Below are positions 1 to 14,500 of a stretch of DNA of 64,000 nucleotides, piece by piece. Location of the stretch: positions 1,364,001-1,428,000 of the forward strand of contig JAHRHY010000003.1 of assembly GCA_019671135.1 (NCBI GenBank), read 5' to 3'. A model generated the notes under the pieces. The model searched no databases. It had not been told where the DNA came from and saw only the letters and a list, made by a program, of their open reading frames with translations. A program made the position numbers and the translations under genes. This stretch comes from Linnemannia hyalina (lineage: Eukaryota; Mortierellomycota; Mortierellomycetes; Mortierellales; Mortierellaceae). Within the stretch, counting starts at the first letter, position 1; every line of letters begins with the position of its first letter.

Positions 1-1607
1 TGGTCAATCACGCCGACCTTGACAATCTCGACCAAGCACTGGGTGATCTTTGTGCGCTCCTTAGTGAAGGACATGCTCAGACTGATATCCTGGCCAGCAA
101 AAGTGCCGTTGAGGAAGGGAGCCAATCCAGGGGGGACAATAATGTTGTCGTCCAGCCAGTTCAGACGGTTCAGATCGAGGACATTTCCGTTGTAAACGGC
201 ATAGTTGGTGCCTGGTTCCTTGAGGTCCTCCCAACTAAAGTACACCTCACCCATGAACCGAAGCTGCTTGATAACCTGACGAGCCTTGATCGAGGTGGGC
301 CCGACGTGGCATCCCTGCTTGTCCATACCCGGCATGGGCTTGGTATCCGATCGGATGCTGGTGACAACGCAAGGGAAGTAGTTCCAGACATTGCCGTTCT
401 GGTCGTGCTGCTTGCCGCTCAGGACGCCCTTACAGGCGCGGTTGATGTTCTGGAACATAAAGCTCATATCCTTGCCACCAGCATCAGGGAAAGGCTTTGC
501 GAGCAAGTTGCTTGTAGATTGAGCAATGCCAGGGACAACTGGATGGCTAAAGTCCTTGAGAAGATAGGTACGGCCCATGAGGACAGCAGACTGGGTATCG
601 ACGTGACCGTGACGGATGCGGTTTGGTCCCTTTCCACAGAGGACGACGTTGAAACCAAAGGTCAAGAAACCAACAGTAAAACATAGCATAAAGATAATGC
701 TCACCAACGCAACCTTCTCGCGCCATGCTTGTTGAATCTCCTTTGTGCTTTTGCCTATTTGACAATAAAAAGTATAGAGTGGTTTAGTTTGCGTATGGTA
801 ATGCTATTGTTCTCGCTCAAGTTGAAAAGGAGATCCAATACAATACTTACCCATGAAGGCTAAGAGAGGCGAAGGGAAGCAGCACGTCACCATCCTTGAA
901 AAGATACCCCAGCAGGAGGGGAACTTGGACTCTTCCTCCTTGTCCTCCTTGGGATGCTTTTTGGATTTCTGACGCTTGAGCATCCTCTCAGCCTTGCCCT
1001 GATCCAAATCCCGCTGCTGAAGTTGATCAGGTCGTCGATTCCGCAAGGACTGGCCATCGTGGTTGTCGTCATAGTGCTTCTCGTCATAGTGCTTCTCGTC
1101 ATATACTCCCTGTCCGCGATGAACTGAGCTGTTGTTGCTGTGACTGTGGCCTCCAGGTGGGTTGTTAGACGGGTTGCTTTGATGGCCGTAGATGGAGCTG
1201 TTGTTGCTGTGACTGTGGCCTCCAGGCGGATTGTTAGACGGGTTGCTTTGATGGCCGTAGATGGAGCTGTTATTGCTGTGACTGTGGCCTCCAGGTGGGT
1301 TGTTGGACGGGTTGCTTTGATGGCCGTAGATGGACTCTCCAGGAGGGTGGTAGCCATGTCCGTGTGAGTTGCGGTGGCTCTGGCCATATCCATACTGGTG
1401 ATTATTGGCGCCTCTGTTAATAGCTGGAGACGTGTGAGTAATAATGGAGAGCCCGCCACCATGGCGATGACTGTGAGAGTAGTGTGAGGGCTCAGGTTGA
1501 TTTGGGTGGCCACCGTTTTGAGGAAGCGGAACGCCTAGTTGCCTGGAAAGCTCAAAGAACAAGTCATCGCTGTTGCCGTTCTCCAAGTCGTACTCCCTTT
1601 CTTTCAT
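1..1607 (-). CDS. Chitin synthase, class IV-like (N-terminal part, cut by window edge)
   Basis: Membrane-bound chitin synthase that would polymerise UDP-GlcNAc into cell-wall chitin; only the N-terminal third is present. Exon 1 is 1607-851 and exon 2 starts at 754 (donor GTAAGT, phase 1) and runs off the left edge. The first 200 or so residues are a His/Asn/Gly-rich, low-complexity cytosolic tail with a three-copy 23-residue repeat and a basic stretch before a Cys-rich segment. After the intron comes the WREKVAL motif and a hydrophobic helix typical of class IV/V/VII enzymes, then the luminal cytochrome-b5-like region. The glycosyltransferase domain lies outside the window, so catalytic competence cannot be judged. 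The start ATG at 1607 is the first in frame. Family assignment rests on the WREK-TM-b5 order; the exact class is inferred. Confidence 0.85.
1125..1336 (-). repeat. 69-bp coding minisatellite, 3 copies
   Basis: Three nearly identical tandem copies of a 69-bp unit encode a 23-residue block with the core GHQSNPSNNPPGGHSHSN in the chitin synthase tail. A few silent or near-silent differences separate the copies. The unit length is a multiple of three, so copy-number change keeps the frame. A shorter YDEKH duplication follows at about 1075-1105. Confidence 0.9.
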
Positions 1608-2446
1608 CTTTGTTTTTTGGTCCAGTGGTTGTATAGAGTGAGATAAGGAGAGAATGTACCGTGTCAGATCGTCGTTACATGTTTGTTTTGGTCAATAGAC
1701 GCGCAGATTTTGGTTATAGTTGATTACAAGTGTTTGTCGCGAAATAGACAACGGTGCATAAAGGAAAAAGTGGCGAAGGTCAATGGTGGTCAGGATGATG
1801 GGTTGAAATGGTGGCCTTACCGTGGATTATAAGGTGACCAAGTTCGGAGAGAAAACAGACAAAAAAGGGGAGGGGGGTGATCCAGGTATCAAAAGGAGGA
1901 GAGGATGGAAGTAGAGGAAAGGAAAGGAAAGGAATGGAAAAGAGTGATTGAAAGAAAAGAGTAGGCGGGAGGCGATGGCGAGAGGCGAGAGGGAAGAGAG
2001 AGTGAGAAAAGAGAACAAGAGAAGGAAGGAAGGGGAAGAATAGGGAGAAGAAAAAAGGTGTCCGTTGATCGGCCGGAATGGACGGTGTGATGCTCTTACG
2101 ACAATATCTAATCGGACCAAGGTCGGCTTCAGAGAAGAGTACTGTCCTGCACCAGTGTCAGTCAGAGGGAGGCAATCAAGGAACGATACGCTTGAACAAA
2201 CAAAAAACAATGATATCAAGTCAAAGGCGACAAAGAAACGCATGGACAATTAATAGCGCGAGAGGGGAGGAACAATCGACTGCATTTTGCCCACTACGCT
2301 AGTTCATGCACAAAACCACGTATTCCAATCCCTACGCGGTTCGTTTTTCTTTGTGCATAGAACTGAACAATGGAATGGGTCACTTTCATGATAATTCTCA
2401 CGTGATCTAGTTTGAGTCGAGTTTTTTTTAATACTTCGTTACGGGC
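1608..2446. other. Intergenic: 5' flank of chitin synthase
   Basis: No supported gene. The stretch 1860-2060 is strongly A/G-rich on the plus strand, that is C/T-rich on the strand of the chitin synthase, as expected for a fungal promoter/leader. It separates the chitin synthase start from the 3' end of the NUP85 gene. Confidence 0.6.
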
Positions 2447-5400
2447 TCAAGCCATCAAGATATCCTCGTCAGGGCGGTGAGGAGGGTGCACAAAGGACCG
2501 AGCAAGATTCCTGGTCAGAGACAGCCGCAAAACGTCCAGCTGAGCCTCCTCTACCGTTGATGTGGAACCAGAGCTTGATTGTGGTAACAGCTGAAGATAT
2601 TCCGATTTGTACTGGGACCCGACAAGCTCCTCAAGGGACTGCATCAGGACAAACGTGTCACTCGAGTCAAAGATCACCTGCTGCTTGTTTTCCAGAAGAG
2701 GGAGGGCATCCAGAAGCAAAACAATCCAGTATTTCTTCGGCGCCGTTCCATTTGAGAGCAGCTTGACCAACGTTTCTCCAGCTTTGGCAAGCTTGCAATT
2801 CTATGACAGCGAACAGACAACAAAAGCTCTTGTGAGTATGGAGCCTGCTTGCAATGGTCTCAGGATATCTGACCTACATTCGGATGGTTACCTTGTAGTC
2901 ACGGTGGAACCCGGCGTAAGATCTCAGGAATTGAACATGGGTACTGGTTGTGTCCAAGGCTTCAATCGACGCAAGTGTATCGTCTAGATCAAATTGTCCA
3001 TGTTCAAGGTAGCCGAGAACAAGGTTGTCGACTACTTTTGCCACTCGATCGAGATCTTTTGAGACGATAAAGTGTTGAATAGCCTGTGCATATTCTCCTC
3101 GCTTCTCCTCTTCCACAGCCATAACCTACACAGAAAAGAAAGGACACAGGAGAGTTAGCGAGCAGCCGGCGGACAGTCATTGCAAAGACCAAAGCAAAAG
3201 TTAAACTATGCTCTTACCCTGTTGATGGATCGCAGCGAGTCTTTAAGGTCATTCTCCTCACAGAACTTGAGAACTTTATGAGCCTTTTCTGACGAGTTCA
3301 AAGGAACATGGCAGATCCACTGCATGTAGTCAATAATATATGAAAGATGGAGAGCGCAGACGAGTATGTTAGTATCAACTCATGTAATACTTGACGCGTC
3401 TCAAAATGTGGTATAGCTTCGATGAGATGTTACCTCTGAGAGCGTCGAACGACCCGTGTGGCCACACCTGATCAAATATCCTGCAACAATCTCCCAAAGA
3501 GAGAGATTTGACATGAGACTTTGAGCATAGCTGATGACGAAGAAGTCGTGAATGTTAGAGTCCCAGCCCTGAGTGGCGATATCCTGTAGATCAATCGCAC
3601 TCATGTCGAGATAGCCATACTGTTGCAGCACAGTCGACAAATGAGCAACAAGCCAGGGGTGAAATTCTCCACAAAGGCGAACTGTCTATGTGACAAATAT
3701 GGAAACAGTTCGACAGCTTTAGCATGGTTTGTGCGGACTGGTATGAAGCGATAGAAGCTCGATTGAATACTACCGCATCTCCTGTACCTTGACATCGTCC
3801 ATTTGCAAGATGGCAATCTTGATTCTGTCCAGCAATGTCACGTCAGTGCTTTCCAAGAAAGGAGGCAAGCATGTCTCCAAAATCTGCCTACTCGAAATAA
3901 AAGACACGATATATATTAGCGCTCCATGTTGTCAAGTCGTATAGTCATGTCGTTTTGAATGCGCTAAGTTCATTGACGACAACTGACGTACCCAATGTTT
4001 TCCCGCTCACAATCAGGGTGCACGAAGAGGAATGTGCCTGAAACTGCTTCCTCCCAACAATCGGATACATCGATGATTTCCTCAGCTTCGCATGACAGCA
4101 CCTTCATCACATCCTTTGCTCCCTTTCCAAGATGCTTGACATGTTTAGACTGTGTGAATTTCCTATGGTACAAAAAAAATCAAAGCGTGATTTGGTGAGA
4201 TATCAACATTAAAACGGTCAAACTCCCATTAAGTCCTGTTGTTCATAAGATTGCTTACTTGCACTCTTCCTTCCAATTCATGTGTCGAGAGTGAAATTCT
4301 CCAGGTGGGAAAGTCTTCTCAGAAGAAGGAATATCCTTGAGTACTCTCACTAGATCTTCCAGTGCTCTAGCCACTTGCTCATCCTCTTCATCGTTCAATG
4401 TCTGTTCCAGAATGAAAATAACTGACTCGATCATGCCTCTGAGCAAGCATCTATGAAGTGGAACCATGGCAGATGTTAGCGTGGAAGCAATTATTTACCG
4501 TGTCATTACATCCTAGTCACAAAGTGCACGAGTCTTACCGACGAATGTATGACCAAAAGTCTGGGTGGGTTAATTTCGAAGAATCTGCGAGCAAGGTCTT
4601 TCCGAGTTCTTGGTCCTGACCTATTCCAAGTATTCGCCGTAGAGAGTAAAAGAAAGAGCGGCAAAATGAGTAGAGTTACTCATTTTGTCCTGTCCATCGA
4701 ACGGTCAGGATGTCCAAGTCAGTGCGGTTCAAATTTCTTACTGGTGTCGTGAGTGGCCAGCCATTCGTTGAACATGAAGGCGATCGGCTGGTTCCTGTCA
4801 GATTTCAAGAACACTGCTTCAGCCAATTGCCATACAGCACTGAAGGACTCCATGAGGGTCGTCTCCTGTTCGATCTCCAACGTATCATTCGTTTTTGACT
4901 CCACCTATTACAAAAGTGAACTTCGTTAGTTGTCAACGTCCTGCCTCAATTCCGAAGAATTCAGATCCACTTCAAAATCCAACGCCTCTTACATAGAGAT
5001 GTGCGAGATGCTCCTCGATCGCCTTGTTGTATCGTTCCAGGTGGTGTTTGTAGTCCGAGGTGCCTCCTGCTTTGTAGGGATTCTTGGATGCGATGTCAAG
5101 AAAGACTTTAAAGGTTTGCTCGATGAACTAATAATATAATGGAAGAGAAGGTAGAGCGATCTTGTAAGCAAAGGGGTATATTTTTGCATATGTTCAATTC
5201 GATCCTCTTCGCACGCGGTTCTGGTTCTTACTGGAATGCGGCTCTTTGGGATTGCGGCCTGGCAAAGAAATATGGTGTTGTCCTCAACTGAGCTCTTCTG
5301 CTTGGTAGGGAACTAGTTGAAATCAAGCAGAGGAGTTATTGACGCGTTAAGCTGCTGCTCTTGTCGCGATAGTGCGAATGAGTCGGTCTTGTGTCGCCAT

Positions 5401-5801
5401 ATATAACAGCTATCGATTCATGTAAGACAGAAGCCTTATTGTACCTCCTCTGCGGCCTTTCTTCCTGCAACATAAACAGCGATCTCGTTTGTTGTGGGTC
5501 TAAAAGTAGAGCGCAGCGTCCTATTGGTCTTGGCCCAAGAGTCGGCAGAGACATCCTTTTTGATGGGACTGGGATCCAGATGCAGCACGGCGACATATTC
5601 TTCGTCGTTCTGATCCCTGTCCATGTCGTGAACCATTCCATGGGTTAGGTTCAGATCCACTGTTGGGGCACTGAAAATAGACCGCTTTGCTGCAGTGGCA
5701 TTGAAAGTCAATGCGGTGTTGGAAGGCTGGATCAGAGGGATTCCGGTCGACATGCTTGTTGCTAGATGGGAGTGGTTGCCTCTTGTCGCAATTGTCACCA
5801 T
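2447..5801 (-). CDS. NUP85: Nucleoporin Nup85/Nup75 (Y-complex)
   Basis: Scaffold nucleoporin of the Nup84/Nup107 Y-complex, acting in nuclear pore assembly and mRNA export. The C-terminal exon (2447-2770) reads KYWIVLLLDALPLLENKQQV and later LDVLRLSLTRNLARSF, which match the conserved Nup85 tail (DALPLLEQKQVIF...RLSLARNLARA in animals). An upstream exon has the YAGFHRDYKV segment that precedes it. The N-terminal exon (about 5446-5801) is polar and Thr/Asn-rich. The gene is split into about ten short exons, with introns of 50-120 bp. Two start codons are possible, 5801 and 5753; the longer is given. It is divergently arranged with polyubiquitin across a 615-bp spacer. The family call is firm; individual internal splice sites were not all resolved. 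Confidence 0.85.
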
Positions 5802-7334
<1,533 letters not shown>

Positions 7335-7844
7335 GGCCCTGCGTCGGTGCCCGCCCCCGGTGGTCCTCCCCTCACCGCCCCCCCAATGATTGATTTGCTT
7401 CCCTTCGCGTAACAAGAACATTGCACCTTGCCTTGGATTTGACACAAAAAAAAGAAAGACAATCGTTGTTTGAAATAAAAAAAACCAACTAGGCTTCGGC
7501 CGGGACCCCTCGTGGGTCCTTTGCAAAAAAAACCCTTGCTTTAATAATGTGTACGCTTGTGAATGGATGCATGAATGCTTTGATAGATAGGAATGACAGG
7601 CGCCCATGACTAATACACGGGCTGTTGTTTCGCTCAGAGGGCTGTTGTAGTGTCCTGTTCTCTGCCAACACCTTCGCTATTGTTCACGATGACCGTTGGG
7701 CAGCTTTTGTCACTTTGCCATTCGTCTACTGTCGACTTCTTTTCTTCTTTATTTCAGCTCTGCAATTTTGCGCCTCCGACTCGCCACCTTTTCCTCTTCC
7801 TTTTCTCATTCATTCCGCTATATAACCCACACGAGTCACTGACG
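7335..7844. other. Intergenic: polyubiquitin 3' end and palC promoter
   Basis: Contains the A-rich 3' flank of polyubiquitin (7445-7485), then a T/C-rich stretch leading to the palC start. A TATATAA element lies at 7819-7825, only about 20 bp before the ATG, so it may be leader rather than a true TATA box. Confidence 0.5.
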
Positions 7845-10087
7845 ATGGCGACGATCGGATACCCATACACCCTGCCGACGACTGCGAATGTCTCGTTTCA
7901 AGAGTACTTTGCACCGAATGCCAATGCCCAGTACCAACGACCTCTTTCAGACGCGACCGCCTTTCGTGGGCGGCTCCGGACAGCGCTCAAGGAGCACAAG
8001 CATTCTGACAGACACGACTTTTTGAATATCCAGAAGGTATGCAACACACCTGTGCGTGTCGTGTGTATGTGTGTCCAGTCCTCTAGCCCATCATTCACTG
8101 CATTACTTCACTGCATTACTTCACTGTATTACTTCACCGCATTACTTCACTGCGTGTTGAATGCAGTGGCAGTGGTTTGCGAATGGGAGCGGGTTATGGC
8201 TCGGTGCAATACGAGTTGAGTGTGGTGTGTGACCTGGTGTCCTTGCTGTTCACAGGTTGTATTGTTTTGTCAGCTGCCAATAACACCTACGTCTTCTATT
8301 GTGACCAACGGACTCATTAAAAATTAGGCAGTTGAGGATTATCTTCCTCTGGTCTTTGGTTTGGTGGCGGGCATCGAGAGCACTGAACTCCAGCTGACAA
8401 GTGATGTTGGTACGTGGACCCCGCTGTTGCCACCATGTCTTTTGATGATGTGTCGTTACTATCGATAGCTACGTACAAAAAAAAGCTCACCCCAATACGT
8501 TCCTTCCGTGTACATATTTTAGAGACGACTTGGCGCTGCACCATGTCCAATGTAGCGCTCTCTATAAAGATGCCACGTATCAAGAACAAGTCTATCCACT
8601 ACGAGGCTATCTTCACCCTCTTGACGCTAGGCTATGTACTCATGGACCGCGCCAACGAACTGTCCTTCACCGTCCAACACAAGATCCTTATCGCCATCGG
8701 AGATTTGTCGACCTATGTGGGTGGATATGGCGACGGCACCTCCATGAAGGGCGCAGGATTGGCGTCAAGTCTTGGCAACAGCACCATCGGCGACGGCGGC
8801 GGACACGATCACGGTCTGAACAGCACCAGCATTGGATCGGGAGGAGCTACTAAACAGGGCGGCGTCGCCAATGCGACATCTCGTTTGTTTAAGAAGAGCT
8901 CTAACACGTCTTCCAAGGCTGCCAAGAACTCTAACACGATTGGCGAGTTCACGGACTATTTGAACGATGAGAATCTGGCAGGGATGGATCAGCAGCTAAC
9001 GGCCGCCGCGGATCTGTATTGCAGGGCAGCCGGAGTCTTTGAGTATGTTGTTCAGGAGATGATCCCAAGGTGGAACGAGTTTAAACCAGTTGTCGCTGTT
9101 CCTGTTAAAGACTCATCGGCTTCTAACAAGAAGGCAGGCTCAGAAACGTCACGACCCGTCGATGTTCAAACCAGCGTCGTCTCTGCTCATATCAGGTAAT
9201 TAATTGGTGGTCAATGTATATTTGTTCCTATGGCTTTTCTCATGACTGGACCCATACGGAACCATCAGGAAAACTTAGCAGAAATTATTTACGCACAACT
9301 ATTATAGATTGGCTCTTGCAGAGGCACATGCATGCACGGTCAGGAAGGCGTCTATCAAGGCAGCAAGAGCATCTGCTATCAAGTTATCGACATCGGGATC
9401 AGGAACCACAGCTCACTATGGTGGAGCAATATCCAAGACATCTTACGGCCTCCTTGCCAAACTCACTGTCGGTGTTAAGGAAGAGTATGAGCGTGCCTAT
9501 GGATTGCTCAAGGCGGTCAAGGATCAGAATGAAATCTCGACCGAGTTCAGGACACACGTCAAGGATGGAAAGTTTTACTACGAGGCACTGGCTCAAGTTC
9601 TCCTCGGAATGGACGCCTATGAAGCACAGTAAGTCACCTTCTGGAAAACACCTGTCTCTGTCTGCATACTTGCGGATCGAATTATCTACATGAGAATTTA
9701 AGTATTGACCAGCCATTTTTCTTGGTATGTAGACAATACGGAAAGGCGATCGGATTTCTCACAGTCGCGCGAGCAACATTCCAGGCACTCGCTAAATCGA
9801 GTAAGTCTCACACGATCGCACAATCCGCCGCATTCGAGTACCGCCGCACCAATGAAAGAGTCATTGCCTTCCAAAAGATCAACGACTCTGTGACGTTCGA
9901 AAAGGTGCCCTCTGCAGCAGAACTCCTAGGTTTGATGCCTAGTGGACGCGAACTGCTGTTGGTCAAGAGATACCAAGCGCCCAAGCCCAGTTTTGGAGCT
10001 GCGGCTGCTGCGAGGGAAGGAAGCGCTGATGGAGGAGACGATGGCGTTAATAAGATCACGTATGCTTTGGAGGGTGCTTATTTTTAG
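7845..10087 (+). CDS. palC: PalC-like BRO1-domain protein, ambient pH signalling
   Basis: BRO1-domain adaptor related to fungal PalC, which recruits pH-signalling components to ESCRT-III (Snf7/Vps32) at plasma-membrane foci. Five exons join in phase: 7845-8036, 8328-8409, 8523-9195, 9308-9628 and 9733-10087, giving 540 residues. The N-terminus YPYTLPTTANVSF and the block RGRLRTALKEHK, followed by AVEDYLPLVFGL, are the PalC signature. MPRIKNKSIHYEAIFTLLTLGYV is the helical BRO1 segment. NDSVTFEKVP with PSGRELL near the end matches the conserved BRO1 closing motif. A Ser/Gly/Thr-rich insert of about 80 residues (8740-8960) interrupts the domain. PalA/Rim20 is the alternative, but the short length and the N-terminal motif favour PalC. 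Confidence 0.82.
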
Positions 10088-10532
10088 AGAGGAAGGGGCT
10101 CGACCATTATCTTGACCAGAGAGAAAATAAACGCGATCATTGAATATTCGTTTCGTGGACATTCGAGATAGCACCGCTTTTCTTTGACGATATGTTTGCC
10201 AGCGAAATAGGTGACAAGATGTGCGCCCAACGACCTCCTGTCTTGCCAATGGAATTTACGACCAAGGTATGCGATTAACGCCCCTCACGGAATAGATGAC
10301 AAGGGGAGGTGGCCAACTATCCTGTCTCAAAAGTTGGGCACGGTGGCAAGGAAATTGGGCGGCGATCTCCACTGCTGGATACATGCCGATCTCCGCTTTC
10401 ATTTGGGTTAAAAAGACAGTTAAAAAACACCACCTTTCATCCACTCTCTCTTCTCTTCCTCTTCACCACAACCAACGCCAACACCACCTTACTCATCTAC
10501 TCTCTCCTCTCATCTCCACCAAAGCTACGACA
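10088..10532. other. Intergenic: palC 3' end and upstream of the decayed gene
   Basis: An AATAAA poly(A) signal lies at about 10125-10131, 40 bp after the palC stop. From 10410 there are GGTTAAAAA/GTTAAAAAA TATA-like elements, then a C/T- and CAAC-rich leader ending at the ATG at 10533. The following locus therefore once had a normal promoter. Confidence 0.5.
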
Positions 10533-11114
10533 ATGCGTATCCAACTCTTAGCCTCCGCACTTTCCGCCTCTCTCACGCTCACCAATGCCTAAGCCCCTCC
10601 AACCCCAACCCCGGATCCGAACTTCGACCCCTCTTAGTACATCAAGAACGTCCCAGCCCACCAACGCGCCTGTGAATGTGCTATGGCCCAACCAGAGTTC
10701 TTATATCCTTGTAGTTCGTAGGATTGCAATGGAGCACTCCAGATTATATTCGGAAGAATTTGGAGGATGTTCGAGAAATTTGTGAGATCCTTGGGCAGGA
10801 CCCTGGTAGTGGTAGGTCGTCGACGAGGTCATCTACAACCACGACTACGACCATGACTAAAACTAAGACGGACAACAACTTTAGGAGCGCCTATTACTGC
10901 GACTGGTACGACTGGTGGTTCTACGGCTTCGGCCGGCGTTGTTGGTCCCACTTTGACTGGTGCCTTGATCGCGCCTGTGGCTACCAGTGTTGGTGCTGAT
11001 GTTGGGACTGAAGTCGAAGAAGGTAAGAGTAGTGGATCAAAGACTGTTGTCTCTGCTGACCTTACTGTAGCTGTCGTGACCGCTGCGGCCGCCGCTGCTG
11101 CTGCTGCACTCTGA
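10533..11114 (+). pseudogene. Decayed secreted Cys-rich, Thr/Ala-tailed (GPI-type) protein
   Basis: A good signal peptide (MRIQLLASALSASLTLTNA) is followed at once by an in-frame TAA at 10590. The same frame has TAG at 10635 and 10719, yet reads meaningfully between them: PTPTPDPNFDPS, YIKNVPAHQRACECAMAQPEF, then a Cys pair. The reading then shifts to another frame for DYIRKNLEDVREICEILGQD and a Ser/Thr-rich run, and returns to the original frame for GAPITATGTTGGSTASAGVV and a hydrophobic Ala-rich tail. A GTAAGA...CTGTAG intron may lie at 11022-11070. The layout (signal peptide, compact Cys domain, Ser/Thr stalk, hydrophobic tail) resembles CFEM-like GPI-anchored wall proteins, but too few Cys are aligned to name the family. 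Three stops and two compensating shifts argue for a pseudogene; sequencing error is the alternative. Confidence 0.5.
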
Positions 11115-11586
11115 GATCGAATAGATACAATGATACCCAATCACTACTTTCTCTTCCTTTCCTGCGATGACGTTACGTGGAGAGCGAAAAAAACAAAAAC
11201 AAAATGGAGGACATTTAGGTCAGATAAAGTTTTGGCAATTCTTGCTTTACTCTCCTGCTCTGTATGTCTTCTCTTGTGGCTGTTGTCTGTTGTTGAGAGT
11301 CATGGTAAAAGGTCATCCATCCTTTTCTAGCCACGAGTAAAGAAGAAGATAAAAAATTATCATTGTCCTATGGTCGATCAAGTATCATCGTTCTCGCGAT
11401 TTTCAGCAATGTCACGACACGCTGAGAACCACTTCAGATGTTCGACAGACTTCTAAACGAGTTTATTTTTATGATCAACGAGTAGGAAAAAAAAAAGAGA
11501 TAGGATACACAAATAATTACAGAGCAAATCGGAACGATAATAAGGATATGATAATTTTTTTTTGTCGTGGGCTATTATGTGGGTAT
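11115..11586. other. Intergenic between decayed gene and exportin-7 3' end
   Basis: AT-rich spacer without a supported gene. It contains the 3' flank of the exportin-7 gene, which is transcribed from the other strand. Confidence 0.5.
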
Positions 11587-14500
11587 TTACAGCATTCCAC
11601 TATCGTCAGAGATTCCGTTGGATGCCATGAGGGTCATTTGGGTACATTCACGTCGGAAGTTGGTGATGTTCTGCGTGAAGCGGTCCCTGTTCAAAGTCGT
11701 TGTGTTGCATTCGATACCCTCCATGAGCTAAAAAATAAATAAATAAATAGAAACAATGCGTCAAGTTAGCATTAATATCTTATAACAATCAAGCCTGAAA
11801 TAAACAAGACCTCAAAGTAAGAGCACTTACCGCATTGACGGCTTTCTGGACATGTTCCTGTCGGTCGGGCAGCTGGCTCTGGATGAACCCATTGGTGTAC
11901 TCGTTATAAAAGTCGCGGTTCAGCAGAATCAATCCCAAAAGAGGCCGGCTCAAGCTCCAGTAGTTGCTTCGGTTCTCAAACGCCACTGCATGGAAGAGAG
12001 CCAAGAACAGATAGCTCAGGATATCCTTATTCGCCATCAGGTACTCGACCAACCAATGTGTCTCCTGCTGCTTTTGCTGCTGTTGCTGACGATGCTTCGA
12101 CACCGGCCGTCCGTTTGAATTAAGGGCTCCCCGCGTGAGCTCGACACTGCTTCGTTGGCTGTTGTTACCACTGCCAGCAGTGGTCAACAAGGTGCGGCCG
12201 GTAAGGTCAGGTGATCCACCAGCGGCTTGCAGGGCCTCGAGTCCCTCTTCCTTGCGCACCTTGTCCTTGAGAATCCAGTTCAGCACGAATGTGCAGATCT
12301 TGTCCATTGCAGAGCAGGCCATGGTACTGCAGATCGTGTCTGGGTTCTGAGGGGGGATGATCTCGCCCAAAGCCTGGAAGATGTACGCCAACACTGGGTG
12401 AGGCATCATCGGCAGGCCAGTCATATGGTCACTTGCAAACACATCAATCACGCTAAAGTACGCGTTCGCCAGCTTGGGAAAAGCCTAAGAGTTGTCAAGA
12501 TAAAAAGAGAAATTAGCTTTCAGAAAGTACGTTCTAAGCTGGAGAAAACTAAGATTAGAGATCATTGACGTTTCTTACAATGATGTCCTCGACAGGGATG
12601 GCAAGCATGAGAGAGAAAAAGACATCCAAGACTTGTTCCAACGCCTTGTCACCGTAAAGCTTGAATACTCCAAAGTTGACATATTTTCCTGATAATGACG
12701 CCGACAGGACGTTGAAGTAAAGCATGATGCCCTTGTACCTATTGTGCAAAGAAAAGGCATGGTCAGAAATTGACCCAAACGACTAATAGTATCATACAAT
12801 CATTTTGATGGCGCAATGCCTACTTTTCGGTCCATCGGGCGCTTGAATTGGACAAAGGGCGATTGAGGAGGTTCTGGCCGTAGGTATAGAGGATATTGCT
12901 AAGAGAGAGGAATATACAGACAGTGTTAGTCGTCCATCATGTCTGCTGATGAATACATTTGTCTAAAAGGAGCCACATCAACGCAAAATCTCACCTTGTC
13001 TCGCGGAACAAGAGAATGCCGTTAGGGCTGCTGCTGTCAAAGGTGACACGGCTGCTCTTGTTGCTCACAAACTCATGCCAGAAGCGAAGGATGGCAATTC
13101 CGAGCTCATCATGCGGCCAGATCTCGATGGCACGCACCACGATAGGGATATAGGCAGGGTAAAACCAATCAAAGAAGAGAGTGTACTGCTTGCGATTGGT
13201 GATGCTTGAAACGAAACCTCTCAGGTCCTTGAAAATGCCTAGCAAAATCAACTAAATCGTTCAACATAAAAATGTGATTAGAGGCCATTAAAGATCAACT
13301 AGTAAAAATGTCTTCGCCCACAGTAAACAGTGCCTTCGCTTACGCGGATTTGTTCCTCGGTGAGGTCGGTGCTTCCTTCGAACACCAGCGTGACTTGGTC
13401 CAGCGTGAGTTCCCAGGGCCTGACAAACCGCCAAAAGTCGGCATCCACATTATCCTCAGCAAAGAGTACGCGTGACAACATGGTATAATAGTTCACGCGA
13501 CAGCGCGCGACCGATGTATCCGAGCTCTTCTTGGAGGGATCCAGGAACCTAAAGTCGCTTGGGTTATGGTTTTTCAGGAGCGCCTTGGTCGTATCCAATT
13601 TACGGATGTGCTTCACGGAACTGTACCTAATGGAGTGAATCAACACGACCGTTGTTTAACTTGTTAGGGTATGGTCCTTGTGTAACACTGTTATGTACGC
13701 ACGGACAAATGGACCATTATAACCTACCCTGATGACAGCTGAGTGTACAGGCGAAGCGTGCGGACGACTAGTTGATCCTCCTGCTTTCTCCACTCGGGAT
13801 CGCCGCTTGAGCGCAAGTTGCCGAGGGACGAGTTCATGATGACATCCAACACCTGGTTGGGTCCCGTCAAACCCCATCGCTCAGTCAACAATGTGTAGAC
13901 CTTGACAGACTTTGACGACTCTTCGCCGATATAAGAGCTCCGGAACTGAGTGTAGAAGAAGAGGATGGCTGACTGTACATAGAGATGGGCGTCAGGAGAG
14001 GCGAGGTAGAGTGGCCTCTGAGTTGTCCATATCTGCGCCTGCTGGATAAAGCCAAGGACCTCGCTTGACAACTCTGCGTCCATTTGGTCCTGCTCTCCTG
14101 TGCTTTGGTACGACTAGTGCGATCGAATTTCGAGCCAATGAAAACGTTAAAACCTAAGATTAGCAAAGGAACTTTTTTTGTTCACAGCACGCGCTCAGAC
14201 GCTCACATTTTTTCGAATGATGCATGACATGCATGTGCATGATACGATCGTCAAGATCTTTGTGCGATAACCTTACAATTCTTCCGCCAATGAGTGCCGA
14301 AATCATGTACACCATCCATGTCAACTGCATCTCCACAACCGTGAGTTGCTCCTTGATATTGTTGCCACTCAGCGAGGGGGAGCCAAGGGACGCTCTCTGA
14401 ATCACCTCGCGATATTTCTTGAAGATATCCTTGAACTCGGCCAAAACGAACCGTCCAGAATCAACATACTTGGACCGGGACAAGGTAGCATACATCTCTA

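Noticed and set aside
887..1513. Second reading frame through the chitin synthase minisatellite
   Set aside because: Open only because the 69-bp unit repeats in all frames; no conserved content.
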